Counted from the stretch's first letter, positions 40,857-50,952 are shown. The stretch is DNA of 64,000 bases from Bacillota bacterium (GCA_012689375.1 JAAZLO010000021.1:36031-100030); one strand, 5' to 3'. Translations and numbers: made by a program. Notes: generated from the letters alone by a model not told the origin.

Positions 40857-43592
40857 TTACAATAACTCTCCGTACTTTCTTACATATGCATTCTTGAACC
40901 ATTGTGCCAATCCCATGTAAAGTACAACCGTCAGGGCTAACCAGGCAAAATAGGAATTCGGAAGTGGAGCCAGGCCAATCTTGGCTCCAAAGGATGTGAA
41001 AGGGATAAGAGTTAAAACAATAATCCCTGTAAAGGTAAGAAGGACTACCGGAGTAGATGCACGGCTTTGAATAAAGGGTACTTTCGGTGTCCGGATCATG
41101 TGTATTACCAAAGTTTGCGACCACATGGATTCAACAAACCAGCCTGCCTGGAAGACTGCAATAAAGTGGGATTTCAGTGCTGCATCAGTTATCTGACTAT
41201 AAAATTGTCCGCCAATCATTGCAGGAGCAATGATATAGTACATTAATGCAAAGGTGGTAATATCAAAAATAGAGCTGGTAGGTCCTATCCATAGCATAAA
41301 GTTGGCAATGGATGAGGCGTCCCACTTTCTGGGTACACGCAGAAACTCTTCATCTACATTGTCCCATGGAAGTGCTATACATGAGATATCATAAATTAAA
41401 TTCAAAAGTACCAAATGAATTGCAGCCATGGGTAAGAATGGCAGGAAGGCGCTGGCAATTAATACGGAAAAAACATTCCCAAAGTTAGAGCTGGCAGTCA
41501 TTTTGATGTACTTAATCATGTTGCCATAGGTCTTTCGCCCTTCAATAATACCTTCCTCGAGTACAGTGAGATCCTTTTCCAGGAGTATTACATCTGCCGA
41601 TTCCCTGGCTATATCCACTGCATTATTTACGGAAATGCCTACATCAGAAGCCACCATGGCAGCTGCATCATTAATCCCGTCGCCTAAGAACCCTACTGAG
41701 TGCCCGTTATCCCTGAGGCTAGTTACCACTCTGGCCTTTTGTCCTGGGGAAAGTTTAGCAAAAACAGTGGTGGTCTCCACGACTTCAGGGAGTTCCAAAT
41801 CTGACATCTTTTCTATATCTTCACCAAGCAGCAGATTTTCGACAGGTAGTCCTACCTGTTGACATATGGTTCTGGTAACCCGTTCATTATCTCCAGTTAA
41901 GACCTTTACTTCTACGCCGTAATCGTGCAATCCCCTGATAGCGTCAGCAGTTGTTTCCTTAGGCGGATCCAGAAAAGCCAAGTAGCCGATGAGTACCATA
42001 TCACTTTCGTCTTGGACTGAAAATTCGCCGATCGGTGAAGGGTTTGTTTTTTGGGCTACGGCAATTACCCGCATACCCATATCATTAAGACGCCCAACAG
42101 TCTCTGCTATGGTTTCCTTAATTGCTTCGGAAAGGATATCAACTATACCACCGAATTCTACATGGGAACATATGGACATGATTTCCTCCACTGCACCCTT
42201 AGTTACCATTTGTGTTTTACCGTTCTTATCTTCAACTACTACGCTCATACGCCTGCGTTCAAAATCGAAAGGGACCTCATCTACTTTATGGTAGAATGTT
42301 GTCAAACCTTGGAGTGTAGGTTCACTCATGCTACGTTGTTTCGTCCTTTCCAAAATGGCTACATCAATCAGATTTTTCAGGCCGGTTTGAAAGTAACTGT
42401 TTAAGAATCCGTGCCGTAACACACGTAGACTTGATTCCCCGTGAACATCCAGATAATATTCAAGGACTACCCGATTCTCAGTTAAAGTACCGGTCTTATC
42501 GGTACAAAGAACATCGACAGAACCAATATTTTGGATGGCATTGAGGCTTTTAACAATGGTTTTCTTTTTAGACATGGTTACCGCACCCTTGGCTAGGCTG
42601 GCGGTGACTATCATCGGCAGCATTTCAGGGGTTAAGCCTACCGCAACGGATATGGCAAAAAGGGTTGCCTCCATCCAATTACCTTTGGTAAAACCGTTAA
42701 GGAACAAAACAACTGGTACCATTGCTAATATAAACCTGATTAACACCCAGGAGACAGCGTTAACTCCTTGTTCGAAACTGGTTTGCACACTGACATCCAC
42801 GATATCCTGGGACATCCTGCCGAAAACAGTATTATTGCCGGTGGCTGCAACTACTCCTACTGCAGCACCGCTTACTACGTTAGTACCCATAAAAGCTAGG
42901 TTTGGAATATCCGTTAAAGCCAAATTCCGTGAATTATGCACAATAATGCCTAGTTTTTCTACAGGCTCACTTTCACCTGTTAAAGCAGATTGGCTTACAA
43001 AAAGGTCTTTGGCTCTGAGGATTCGCAGATCCGCGGGTACCATATCACCTGCAGCCAAATGAATTAAATCCCCCACTACCACTTGATCTAAATCAATTTC
43101 TCTTTTCTCTTGTCCGTAGCGCTCCACCGCGGTGGTAATCTTAATCATTTCCTGCAGACGGGAGGCTGCATTACCGGATCTGGTTTCCTGAATGAATTGT
43201 AATAATCCACTGACAGTTACTAAAACCAGAATAATAATTACGGTCATAGGATCCTTTTCACCTAAGGGTGCAAAATAAACATCTGTCATATATGATACTG
43301 CTGCCAAAGCAATTAGTATAACGGTAAACGGATTCACAAAGGAGGCAATTAATCTTTTGAAAGATGAATCCTGTTTTCCAAACGTTACTATATTGTCACC
43401 GTAGCGCTCCCGGTTTACGAGTACTGCTTTTTCTGTTAACCCTTGTGAAGAGGTGTTTAAGGCTGCTAAGGCCGATATCTCGTCTAATTCGGTAATGGCA
43501 TATAAGTCGTCGGAGATGTTATCCTTCGCGACGGAACGATTAGAAACACCGGCGTTTTTAAGATGATTATTGGGTTTTTCGTTTTCAATCAT
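40857..43592 (-). CDS. mgtA: MgtA-type magnesium-translocating P-type ATPase
   Basis: The 911-residue product is a P3B-type ATPase that imports Mg2+. Visible motifs are TGESEPVE (actuator domain), the phosphorylation site [11 protein letters not shown] near residue 375, KGAVEEI, and [10 protein letters not shown] near 630. The long C-terminal membrane region includes [21 protein letters not shown], typical of MgtA/MgtB. The N-terminus carries a short polar extension. It is isolated and opposite in strand to most of the window, with a hairpin-bearing leader upstream, so Mg2+-dependent attenuation is possible. Confidence 0.93.
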   Translation of the reverse strand: MIENEKPNNHLKNAGVSNRSVAKDNISDDLYAITELDEISALAALNTSSQGLTEKAVLVNRERYGDNIVTFGKQDSSFKRLIASFVNPFTVILIALAAVSYMTDVYFAPLGEKDPMTVIIILVLVTVSGLLQFIQETRSGNAASRLQEMIKITTAVERYGQEKREIDLDQVVVGDLIHLAAGDMVPADLRILRAKDLFVSQSALTGESEPVEKLGIIVHNSRNLALTDIPNLAFMGTNVVSGAAVGVVAATGNNTVFGRMSQDIVDVSVQTSFEQGVNAVSWVLIRFILAMVPVVLFLNGFTKGNWMEATLFAISVAVGLTPEMLPMIVTASLAKGAVTMSKKKTIVKSLNAIQNIGSVDVLCTDKTGTLTENRVVLEYYLDVHGESSLRVLRHGFLNSYFQTGLKNLIDVAILERTKQRSMSEPTLQGLTTFYHKVDEVPFDFERRRMSVVVEDKNGKTQMVTKGAVEEIMSICSHVEFGGIVDILSEAIKETIAETVGRLNDMGMRVIAVAQKTNPSPIGEFSVQDESDMVLIGYLAFLDPPKETTADAIRGLHDYGVEVKVLTGDNERVTRTICQQVGLPVENLLLGEDIEKMSDLELPEVVETTTVFAKLSPGQKARVVTSLRDNGHSVGFLGDGINDAAAMVASDVGISVNNAVDIARESADVILLEKDLTVLEEGIIEGRKTYGNMIKYIKMTASSNFGNVFSVLIASAFLPFLPMAAIHLVLLNLIYDISCIALPWDNVDEEFLRVPRKWDASSIANFMLWIGPTSSIFDITTFALMYYIIAPAMIGGQFYSQITDAALKSHFIAVFQAGWFVESMWSQTLVIHMIRTPKVPFIQSRASTPVVLLTFTGIIVLTLIPFTSFGAKIGLAPLPNSYFAWLALTVVLYMGLAQWFKNAYVRKYGELL

Positions 43593-43634
43593 TATTAGAC
43601 CATCCTATGTTGATATTTATCTATAAAAAAATGT

Positions 43635-43682
43635 AAAAAAGCAGTGCCGAACCGAAAATAATGGTGCAGGCTTGTGTTCGGC
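43635..43682 (-). terminator. Terminator-like hairpin in the mgtA leader
   Basis: On the reverse strand GCCGAAC (43682-43676) pairs perfectly with GTTCGGC (43652-43646), followed after 5 bases by TTTTTT (43640-43635). It lies about 45 bases before the mgtA ATG. An extended -10 (TGGTATGAT) upstream, near 43748-43756, could start a leader of about 150 bases. I do not see the M-box consensus. Confidence 0.5.
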
Positions 43683-43867
43683 GTACATATCTTTTTAATC
43701 CTTGCCAAATTGTCTAGGGAACTATATGTTACCTAACGATGATAATATCATACCATAACAATCCATGGGAAGTTTGCCCTATAACATACCCTTTAAACGG
43801 CAATAATCAACTTGGATAGGCCTAATATGACTGGGGAAGCTACTATTATAGGTAAGAGGTGGTGTAA

Positions 43868-44935
43868 ATGTTTCACAGAAGAAGACGTGTTTTAAGGGTA
43901 CCACGAAAAGGGGATATTATCGGATCAAGTACCAACAGAAGTTACGGGCATGAGCCTGTTGATGACGTAATATGGAAAAATTACAGTGTAAGAACGGATT
44001 TGGCTCTCGAAGCACAGGATCTTGTTGCACAAAGGGTAGGAACGGAAGTCCCGGGGGTTATGTCTGAGACGGAAAAAACGAATTATGCCACTATAACCCG
44101 GGTCCGGGTTATGACTCCTGAGGCAGAACATATCCTTGGGAAAGCCAGGGGTAACTATACGACTATTGAATCGGAACATTTTTATGCTAGGAGCAGGGAA
44201 ATTGACGAAGAACTAGCTCAAGTATTTGCAAGGGAGTTTCTAAGGATTGCACCGTTAGCTGAAAACGCCACTGTACTTGTAGCCGGCCTTGGAAATTGGC
44301 AGGCTACACCGGATGCACTTGGTCCCCGTACTGTTGAATACCTCACAGTTACAAGACATCTCCATGATTATATTCCCCAAGAATTGAAAGGCGGTATGCG
44401 GGCTGTATGTGCCATATCTCCTGGAGTTTTAGGTATCACAGGGATTGAAACAGGAGAAATTATAAGAGGGGTTGTAGCCAATATCAGGCCTGATCTTGTA
44501 GTTGTAGTTGATGCCCTTGCATCTTTATCTACAAAACGGCTTGGCACTACAATTCAAATGGGTGATACCGGTATCAGTCCCGGTTCAGGTGTAGGTAATA
44601 TACGAATGGGAATTAACCGGGAAAGTCTAGGTGTGCCGGTAATAGCTATAGGGGCACCCACGGTCGTAGCAGCAGAAACCATAGCTATGGATGCTATGGA
44701 TTTCATGCAAGGGCAACCGGGAACAATCGGACTTCAATCCCAGGGGATCCAGGAGACGACGGCAAGAAGGACTTATCTTAAGCAAATGCTGTCACCTTAC
44801 TTCGGGACGTTGGTGGTTACCCCTAAGGACATTGATGATCTGGTTGAAGATTTGGCGGAAATTTTGGCAGCCGGTCTTAATGCAGCGTTACACCCTTCAA
44901 TAGACTGGGATGAGATATTGACATACTTGCCGTAG
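43868..44935 (+). CDS. gpr: GPR endopeptidase (spore germination protease)
   Basis: GPR degrades small acid-soluble spore proteins at germination. The 355-residue product shows the family sequence: VRTDLALEAQDLV near residue 42 (region of autoprocessing), VAGLGNWQATPDALGPRTVE near 138, and GDTGISPGSGVGNIR near 237. It is a complete zymogen-length protein. It precedes spoIIP, the usual clostridial pair. The 275-base gap before it contains the mgtA leader on the other strand; its own sporulation promoter could not be assigned. Confidence 0.95.
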   Translation: MFHRRRRVLRVPRKGDIIGSSTNRSYGHEPVDDVIWKNYSVRTDLALEAQDLVAQRVGTEVPGVMSETEKTNYATITRVRVMTPEAEHILGKARGNYTTIESEHFYARSREIDEELAQVFAREFLRIAPLAENATVLVAGLGNWQATPDALGPRTVEYLTVTRHLHDYIPQELKGGMRAVCAISPGVLGITGIETGEIIRGVVANIRPDLVVVVDALASLSTKRLGTTIQMGDTGISPGSGVGNIRMGINRESLGVPVIAIGAPTVVAAETIAMDAMDFMQGQPGTIGLQSQGIQETTARRTYLKQMLSPYFGTLVVTPKDIDDLVEDLAEILAAGLNAALHPSIDWDEILTYLP

Positions 44936-44941
44936 AATAAG

Positions 44942-45007
44942 TCCTCCACCTAATTCATATAGATAGGTTATGCCAGATTATGCAATTATCCGTGTAAGGG
45001 TGGAGGA
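44942..45007 (+). promoter_or_regulatory. Hairpin that would mask the spoIIP ribosome-binding site
   Basis: TCCTCCACC (44942-44950) is a perfect complement of GGTGGAGGA (44999-45007), which contains the spoIIP ribosome-binding site, 7 bases before the ATG. The loop is 48 bases. Pairing in the mRNA would block initiation of spoIIP, particularly in transcripts reading through from gpr. Confidence 0.5.
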
Positions 45008-45013
45008 TACCAT

Positions 45014-46231
45014 ATGCTTAGATTGAAGCGGCGGCGCCCCCAAAAAACAGGGTGGCCTCCTTTATTGTATATAATTTGTCTGTTCGGAAGTTTTGGTATA
45101 GGTATGTTGTTATCAGTGCATTGGAATGATCCGGTTCCTTCAGGCAGTGTATTACCGGTTTTGTCCGGGGCATTGATTGAAGGCGAAGCCAAGATGCAAA
45201 AACGAACAGAAAACATAATCAGCAGTCTCCGAAATCAGGAGTTTTTTGAAAGGGCAATCCCTATTTTCGGGCAGAAAGGCGGTGCTCGCAATGTAACTTC
45301 CTTTCTATTTGCTTTATCTGACACGGACTTCGCCAATCCTAAGACTTTTTTTACCATAGGAATTCCTTGTTTTTCCCTTTCCCTGACAAAGAAAACTAAG
45401 GCTTCTGAAACTTCTCGAGATCAGGCCAATATTGAATCTGAAAGGGGGACAGACCCCGGCTTGTCCCCTGAACCTGACGGTATTCCAAGCAGACAAATCA
45501 GGGATCCGGAGTTACATGCAAGTGTACTAAGGGATAAAGGACAAGGCCCGGAAGATGGATCCTTGCCTGAATCAGACTTGCGGATAAGTACTGAGAAAGG
45601 GCTTAGACAGGAACCTCTTGTTGCAATCTATCATTCCCATAGCTCTGAAGCATACCGTCTGACTTCAGGTGTTGATCATTTGTGGGGGAGTGAGGAAGGG
45701 ATCATATATATAGGATCGAAATTAGCCTTGGCACTACAGGACAACCATGGTATACCAGTTCTTCATTCGAAAAGAATCCATGACTACCCTGTTTGGCGTG
45801 AGGCATATACCAGATCAGAAAAAACAATACTCGGAATTCTGGAAGCCAATAAGTCTATCCAAATAGTATTAGATGTTCATAGGGATGCAGGTTTACCGGT
45901 TTCTGTTTGCCCTCCTACCGTAGAGATTAAGGGTGTTAAGACAGCCCGTATACTTATTGTTGTTACTACCGATAATTATGGTTTGCCACATCCCGGGTGG
46001 CGAAATAATCTTTCCTTTGCTTATCAGCTTAACAAAGAACTTGATAAGATATGCCCCGGTCTTTCCCGCGGAGTAAGTGTGCGTAATGATGCCAGATGGA
46101 ATCAACATGTACATCCGAGAGCCGTAATAGTTGAAATAGGTTCTGATAAAACTAAAAGGGAAGAAGCTGAGGCAAGTACAGTTTATATCGCTGAAGCTAT
46201 TTCCCGCATCTTGCAAGGCTTAGAAAGTTAA
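45014..46231 (+). CDS. spoIIP: Stage II sporulation protein P
   Basis: SpoIIP is the endopeptidase/amidase of the engulfment machinery with SpoIID and SpoIIM. The 405-residue product has an N-terminal membrane helix (about 17-37). A low-complexity, polar middle follows (about 130-200), then the catalytic domain with IYHSHSSEAYRLTSGVDHLW near 210, VLDVHRDAG near 285 and VEIGSDK near 370, holding the histidine and glutamate zinc ligands. Confidence 0.92.
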   Translation: MLRLKRRRPQKTGWPPLLYIICLFGSFGIGMLLSVHWNDPVPSGSVLPVLSGALIEGEAKMQKRTENIISSLRNQEFFERAIPIFGQKGGARNVTSFLFALSDTDFANPKTFFTIGIPCFSLSLTKKTKASETSRDQANIESERGTDPGLSPEPDGIPSRQIRDPELHASVLRDKGQGPEDGSLPESDLRISTEKGLRQEPLVAIYHSHSSEAYRLTSGVDHLWGSEEGIIYIGSKLALALQDNHGIPVLHSKRIHDYPVWREAYTRSEKTILGILEANKSIQIVLDVHRDAGLPVSVCPPTVEIKGVKTARILIVVTTDNYGLPHPGWRNNLSFAYQLNKELDKICPGLSRGVSVRNDARWNQHVHPRAVIVEIGSDKTKREEAEASTVYIAEAISRILQGLES

Positions 46232-46307
46232 GGGGAAAGGAATATTGAACATTATAGAAGCGGACAATAAGGCATTCTTACGAATATCCTTATAAGCAGT
46301 AATATGC

Positions 46308-46336
46308 TTGACAAAAAGTAAAACAGGGTGATATCT
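46308..46336 (+). promoter_or_regulatory. hrcA promoter
   Basis: TTGACA (46308-46313) and ATATCT (46331-46336) are 17 bases apart, upstream of the CIRCE element. Confidence 0.6.
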
Positions 46337-46351
46337 TTTACTTAAGGGAAC

Positions 46352-46378
46352 TTAGCACTCAATGTATTTGAGTGCTAA
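46352..46378 (+). promoter_or_regulatory. CIRCE operator
   Basis: TTAGCACTC (46352-46360), nine bases, GAGTGCTAA (46370-46378) is a perfect match to the CIRCE inverted repeat bound by HrcA. It lies 16 bases before the hrcA start, just downstream of the promoter, so the operon is autoregulated by heat shock. Confidence 0.98.
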
Positions 46379-46394
46379 CGGAAGGTGATTGGTA

Positions 46395-47444
46395 GTGCCT
46401 TTTTATTTCTGCATGGATGATCGTAAGAAAAGAATATTACAAGCTGTCACTGATGACTATATTGATACTGCTGAGCCTGTGGGGTCCCGTACAATAGCTA
46501 AAAGATATAATTTAGGGGTCAGCCCCGCAACCATCAGAAGTGAAATGGCGGATCTCGAGGAATCCGGGTATCTTGAACAACCCCATGTTTCGGCAGGGAG
46601 GATTCCTTCCCATAAAGGATACAGATTTTATGTAGATTTCATCATGCAAACAAAGAATATATCCGAAAGGGATAGGTTGCGTATTCGGCGTAGGCTTGAA
46701 GAGAAAAAGAGAGAGCTGGATCTGATAACCGAGGAGACCGCAAAAATACTTGCGCAACTATCGAACTATGCAGCTTTTGTTTTGTCCCCGGTTTCCAAGG
46801 CTGCCATAATTAAAAGATTAGAGCTTGTACAGCTTGATTCCGGATTGATTCTAGTCATACTTGTGGTAAATCCGGGCTTTGTTAGGACACATCTGGTAAT
46901 GACGGAGCGCCGGCTTGAACCGGAACAATTAGCTTATATAAACGTTTATTTAAACAGTAGGCTTCAGGACGTTCCCCTCTCAAAAATCGGAATGTCGCTT
47001 CTTAGAGAGATTGCCACTGAATTCAAAGAATATAATAATCTTATTGAAACAACCCTGGAGACGATTACCCGGTTGTTTGAAGACAGGAAAGAGCAAACCA
47101 TATTTACTGATGGCCAAATCAACATTTTGAAGCATCCCGAATTTAAAGAGGCGGAAAGCGCTAAGCGTGTTTTCGATTTAATTGCGGAAAGCGATGCTGT
47201 TTCAAATTTACTTATTGATACTATGAGTACAGGGGCTTTAAGAGTAGTAATTGGCAAGGAAAGCTCCCACCCTGACATGGATGTTTGCAGTGTTGTAGGT
47301 GCTCCCTATGAAGTCGGGGGGGTGCCTGTGGGTGCCATTGGGGTACTTGGACCCACCCGCATGCATTATGCGGAGGTTGTGGCAATAGTGGAATTAGTGG
47401 CAGGACATCTCGGTGAAATTCTGACTAAAATGCTTATTATGTAA
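46395..47444 (+). CDS. hrcA: HrcA, heat-inducible transcription repressor
   Basis: HrcA binds CIRCE and represses class I heat-shock genes. The roughly 349-residue product has the winged-helix region (KKRILQAVTDDYIDTAEPVG, then SPATIRSEMADLEESGYL) and the conserved PHVSAGRIPSHKGYRFYVD. GTG at 46395 follows GAAGGTGA; ATG at 46413 (MDDRKKR) is closer to typical HrcA starts but lacks a ribosome-binding site. The genes usually following, grpE and dnaK, are not here; dnaJ comes next. Confidence 0.95.
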   Translation: MPFYFCMDDRKKRILQAVTDDYIDTAEPVGSRTIAKRYNLGVSPATIRSEMADLEESGYLEQPHVSAGRIPSHKGYRFYVDFIMQTKNISERDRLRIRRRLEEKKRELDLITEETAKILAQLSNYAAFVLSPVSKAAIIKRLELVQLDSGLILVILVVNPGFVRTHLVMTERRLEPEQLAYINVYLNSRLQDVPLSKIGMSLLREIATEFKEYNNLIETTLETITRLFEDRKEQTIFTDGQINILKHPEFKEAESAKRVFDLIAESDAVSNLLIDTMSTGALRVVIGKESSHPDMDVCSVVGAPYEVGGVPVGAIGVLGPTRMHYAEVVAIVELVAGHLGEILTKMLIM

Positions 47445-47502
47445 GGGAGCCAAGCTCGAATTCTCCGAAGGTGTAAATCAAGGAGATATTTAGGATTCAG
47501 GT

Positions 47503-47545
47503 GGGGTTAAGGTTTCTTAGCCCCATATAAATATGGTTAAGAAAC
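47503..47545 (+). promoter_or_regulatory. Two mutually exclusive hairpins between hrcA and dnaJ
   Basis: GGGGTTAAG (47503-47511) pairs with CTTAGCCCC (47516-47524) around a GTTT loop. Alternatively GTTTCTTA (47512-47519) pairs with TAAGAAAC (47538-47545), continuing into CCATAT/ATATGG (47523-47536). The two share bases and cannot form together. There is no T-run. They lie about 80 bases before the dnaJ start. Confidence 0.5.
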
Positions 47546-47622
47546 TAACGGGTCAGCTTATGTTGTCCGTTCCGATAAGAAAAGCCCGCAAAACACGAGC
47601 CTCAGATTTTAGGGGTGTGAAG

Positions 47623-48777
47623 ATGCCGAAGAAAGATTACTATGAAATTTTAAATGTTGATCGTAATGCAAGCCAGGACGAAATTAAAAAGGCTTTCCGC
47701 AGACTTGCACGGAAATATCATCCTGATGCGAACAGAGACGATCCATCTGCGGAAGAAAAATTTAAAGATATTAATGAAGCATATGAAGTGCTCTCTGATC
47801 CTGATCGGCGCAGCCGGTATGATAGGTTCGGTCATTCTGCCCAGGGTATGGGACAGGGGCCTGGTGGGCCGGAAGCATGGGATTTTGGTGGATTTGGTCA
47901 GTTTGACAGTATTTTTGACATGTTTTTCGGTGGTGAAGGATTCGGGGGCACCCGCTCTGCCAGGACAGGGCCAGAAAGAGGGCGTGATATCCGTTATGAT
48001 ATGGATATCACCTTGGAAGAAGCTGCCTCAGGTCTTGAACGGGAGATAACGGTTAGACGATTGGAGACTTGTGATACATGTAACGGAACCGGGGCAAAAC
48101 CCGGTACGGAACCTGTGACATGCCCGGTATGTGGAGGTACAGGTCGGGTTTCCCAGACTCGCTCGACTATTTTTGGCACAACGAGTGTAACCAGCATATG
48201 TTCAAGATGCCATGGTAGAGGGACTGTAATAACTGATCCTTGTGGAAGCTGTCAAGGCAGTGGCAGGATTCCCAAGACGAGAAAGATTAAAGTCGAAATC
48301 CCTAAAGGAGTAGATTCGGGTATCCGCATGAGAGTTGAGGGACAAGGGGAATCAGGAGTCCGCGGTGGCCCCCCGGGGGATGTCTATGTCTATATCACAG
48401 TTAAACCCCACCCTATATTCAAACGGCGTGGAAACGATCTTATATGTGAGAAACTGATTTCTATATATCAGGCTACCCTCGGCGATGAAATAGAGGTTCC
48501 TTCTATAGACGGCAAGTCTTCCCTCCGTATTCCGGAAGGGACCCAAACAGGGACATCGTTTCGTCTTAAAGGGAAGGGTATGCCTGATGTGCGAGGTTGG
48601 GGACGTGGGGATCAATACGTAAAAGTAAAAGTGGTTACCCCAACAAAACTAAACGAAGAAGAAAAAGAACTCTTTAAAAAGCTTGGGAAAATGCAGGGGG
48701 AATCTATGTCCGATGAAAAGCTGGAATCTAAAGGCTTCTTCGGAAAAATAAAGGATGCATGGGAAAAGAGAGCGTGA
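47623..48777 (+). CDS. dnaJ: DnaJ co-chaperone
   Basis: DnaJ stimulates DnaK ATPase and delivers substrates. The 384-residue product is a type I J-protein: J-domain with YHPDANRD near residue 33, a Gly/Phe-rich linker (about 75-130), four zinc motifs ([32 protein letters not shown]) and the C-terminal substrate domains. ATG at 47623 is preceded by AGGGGTGTGAAG. Its partner genes grpE and dnaK are absent between hrcA and dnaJ. Confidence 0.96.
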   Translation: MPKKDYYEILNVDRNASQDEIKKAFRRLARKYHPDANRDDPSAEEKFKDINEAYEVLSDPDRRSRYDRFGHSAQGMGQGPGGPEAWDFGGFGQFDSIFDMFFGGEGFGGTRSARTGPERGRDIRYDMDITLEEAASGLEREITVRRLETCDTCNGTGAKPGTEPVTCPVCGGTGRVSQTRSTIFGTTSVTSICSRCHGRGTVITDPCGSCQGSGRIPKTRKIKVEIPKGVDSGIRMRVEGQGESGVRGGPPGDVYVYITVKPHPIFKRRGNDLICEKLISIYQATLGDEIEVPSIDGKSSLRIPEGTQTGTSFRLKGKGMPDVRGWGRGDQYVKVKVVTPTKLNEEEKELFKKLGKMQGESMSDEKLESKGFFGKIKDAWEKRA

Positions 48778-48784
48778 TTTCGTA

Positions 48785-49558
48785 ATGCCCAAGTTTTTTG
48801 TATCGGATCGGCTAAAGCAAGGTGGAACTGCCACAATTACAGGTGACGATGGGAGGCATATCGCCCGCATTTTAAGAATGGGTCCAGGGGATATCCTGGA
48901 AGTAGTTGATAGCACAGGGAAACAATATTCTGCGAGAATCAGGGATTGTTCGTCTCAAGGAGTTATTTTGGATATAATTAATGGATGTACAAATGTGTGT
49001 CTTGAACCTCTTATATCTATAACTGTTTTACAAGGCCTTCCAAAAGGCAATAAAATGGATAAAATAGTGAGGATGAATACGGAAATAGGGGTCAGCCGTT
49101 TTGTCCCTGTTATTACAGAAAGGAGTATCCCCCGGCTTGAAGAGGTCACCCGTAATGCAAGGGTGAACAGATGGAGGCGTATTGCAAGGGAGGCTTCAAA
49201 ACAATCAGGCCGTCAGCATGTGCCTGAGGTATACGACATAATAAAGTTTAATGATGCAATGAAACTCGTGTTGGAAGAAAAAACACATGCAAAGAGCCGG
49301 GGGCGGGAAAGTCTCATTCTTCTCCCATGGGAGCTTGAGACATCAAAAGGCATCAAATGTATTCTGAAAGAGAAGCCTGGATTCTCTGAAGTTTTATGCT
49401 TTATCGGTCCGGAAGGGGGATTTTCCCATAGTGAAGTTGAAAAGGCTGTAAGGCACGGTGCGAATCTGTGTACACTTGGTCCCAGAATACTCCGAACCGA
49501 AACATGTGCAATTGTATTAAGTTCAATTATTCTATACGAAGCTGGGGAGATGCGTTGA
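48785..49558 (+). CDS. rsmE: RsmE, 16S rRNA m3U1498 methyltransferase
   Basis: RsmE is a SPOUT-fold SAM-dependent methyltransferase acting on 16S rRNA. The 257-residue product starts MPKFFVSD, has the PUA-like N-terminus (GDDGRHIARILRMGPGD), and the knot motifs IGPEGGFSHSEVE near 200 and LGPRILRTETCAI near 228. It follows dnaJ by 7 bases; the usual prmA between them is missing. mtaB starts just after it ends. Confidence 0.93.
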   Translation: MPKFFVSDRLKQGGTATITGDDGRHIARILRMGPGDILEVVDSTGKQYSARIRDCSSQGVILDIINGCTNVCLEPLISITVLQGLPKGNKMDKIVRMNTEIGVSRFVPVITERSIPRLEEVTRNARVNRWRRIAREASKQSGRQHVPEVYDIIKFNDAMKLVLEEKTHAKSRGRESLILLPWELETSKGIKCILKEKPGFSEVLCFIGPEGGFSHSEVEKAVRHGANLCTLGPRILRTETCAIVLSSIILYEAGEMR

Positions 49559-49559
49559 T

Positions 49560-50927
49560 TTGGTAGAGGCAAGAAAGCGATGTGCCTTTTTTACCCTTGG
49601 ATGTAAGGTTAATCAATACGATACAGAGGGCTTAGCAGAGGCCTTTCAAAAACAAGGATATGAAATAGTGGATTTTAATTCTGAGGCGGATGTATATTGC
49701 ATAAATACATGCACTGTTACTCATGTGGCAGATAAAAAATCAAGGCAGGCAATAAGGCGTGCGAAGCGGCGGAATCCTAAATCTATAGTAGTTGCAATAG
49801 GATGCTATGCTCAGGTGGCACCTAAAGTGATTTCGTCTATTCCCGAGGTTGATGTAATAGTCGGAACCCAGGGCAGAGCCGGCATTGTTGACTTGGTAGA
49901 ACAAGCCTTGACAGGAGAGCAGGAACTGCCGCTGATTAGCGTAAGCCCAAATACACCCCGGGCCTTATTTGAAGAAATGCCTATATCATGTCCTATAAAA
50001 CGGGTAAGGGGCTTTGTTAAGATTCAGGATGGATGTAATGAATTTTGTGCTTATTGTAAAGTCCCCTACGCCCGTGGTCCATCAAGAAGCCGTAAGCCCG
50101 GGAATATTATTGAAGAGGTTAAACGCCTGGTAGATTCCGGTGTTCAGGAGATAGTACTAACCGGGGTTCATATCGGGGCTTACGGAAAGGATCTCAGCCT
50201 ACAGGATGATAAAATAATTCCGGATCTTTCTTGGCTTTTAGGGAAGATACATGCCATCCCAGGTATTGGTCGTATCAGACTAAGCTCTATTGAGCCTTTG
50301 GATATTGATGAATGTCTGATAAACAAAATTAAAGAGCTCCCCAAAATGGCACTGCACTTTCATATCCCTCTCCAAAGCGGAGATGATAAAATTCTGGAGG
50401 GGATGGGCAGGCAATATCGAACCGGGGATTACAGGAGAATTATTCAAAAAATCCGGACGGTAATCCCGGAGATTGCTGTTACCACTGATGTAATGGTGGG
50501 TTTCCCCGGGGAATCTGAAGAAAACTTTATTAACTCGTATGAGTTTGTCAAAAGTCTTGAATTTTCTGGGATGCACGTATTTAAGTTTTCACGCAGGCCG
50601 GGAACTCGTGCCTTCCATATGAAACATCAGGTAAATTCTAAGATCTTAAATTCCAGAAGTAAAAGAATGAGGCAGCTTGCAATTTCATTGGAGTCGGAAT
50701 TTTGCAGAGCTTTGGTCGGAAAAAATGAAGAGGTACTGGCGGAAGAATTTGAGCCTGAAAAAAGAATGGTAACTGGGATAGGAAGTAGGTACATCCGTAT
50801 AAGAACACCGGGGGAAGAGAGCCTTGTCGGCAGTCTTATCCCTGTAAAAATAACAGAACATTACCAAGCTGCTGTTTTTGCGAAAAGAGTCCTGCCACAT
50901 GAGGAAGGATTTAGAATTCGAAACTAG
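49560..50927 (+). CDS. mtaB: MtaB, tRNA t6A37 methylthiotransferase
   Basis: MtaB is a radical SAM enzyme that converts t6A37 to ms2t6A in tRNAs. The 455-residue product has the N-terminal UPF0004 cluster cysteines (GCKVNQYDTE, INTCTVTHVADKKSRQ, IGCYAQ), the radical SAM motif CNEFCAYCKVPYARG near residue 160, and a C-terminal TRAM-like domain. Start TTG at 49560 overlaps the ribosome-binding region in rsmE. The MtaB family is favoured over MiaB by the GCKVNQYD start. Confidence 0.92.
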   Translation: MVEARKRCAFFTLGCKVNQYDTEGLAEAFQKQGYEIVDFNSEADVYCINTCTVTHVADKKSRQAIRRAKRRNPKSIVVAIGCYAQVAPKVISSIPEVDVIVGTQGRAGIVDLVEQALTGEQELPLISVSPNTPRALFEEMPISCPIKRVRGFVKIQDGCNEFCAYCKVPYARGPSRSRKPGNIIEEVKRLVDSGVQEIVLTGVHIGAYGKDLSLQDDKIIPDLSWLLGKIHAIPGIGRIRLSSIEPLDIDECLINKIKELPKMALHFHIPLQSGDDKILEGMGRQYRTGDYRRIIQKIRTVIPEIAVTTDVMVGFPGESEENFINSYEFVKSLEFSGMHVFKFSRRPGTRAFHMKHQVNSKILNSRSKRMRQLAISLESEFCRALVGKNEEVLAEEFEPEKRMVTGIGSRYIRIRTPGEESLVGSLIPVKITEHYQAAVFAKRVLPHEEGFRIRN

Positions 50928-50952
50928 AAGTAAGATAGTTGAGGTGGAAAAC

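Noticed and set aside
41566..43062. Long open frames on the + strand opposite mgtA
   Set aside because: They are antisense shadows of a well-conserved P-type ATPase, without family similarity or ribosome-binding sites.
43690..43760. M-box (Mg2+) riboswitch before mgtA
   Set aside because: Only the short CGTTAGGT start resembles the consensus. The later conserved blocks such as GCUGCCC and GCUAAAGCUC are absent and the leader is too short.
47533..47622. A 30-residue N-terminal extension of DnaJ, or a remnant of dnaK
   Set aside because: The extension is not found in DnaJ, the J-domain begins at [10 protein letters not shown] with its own ribosome-binding site, and the upstream residues do not match the DnaK C-terminus.
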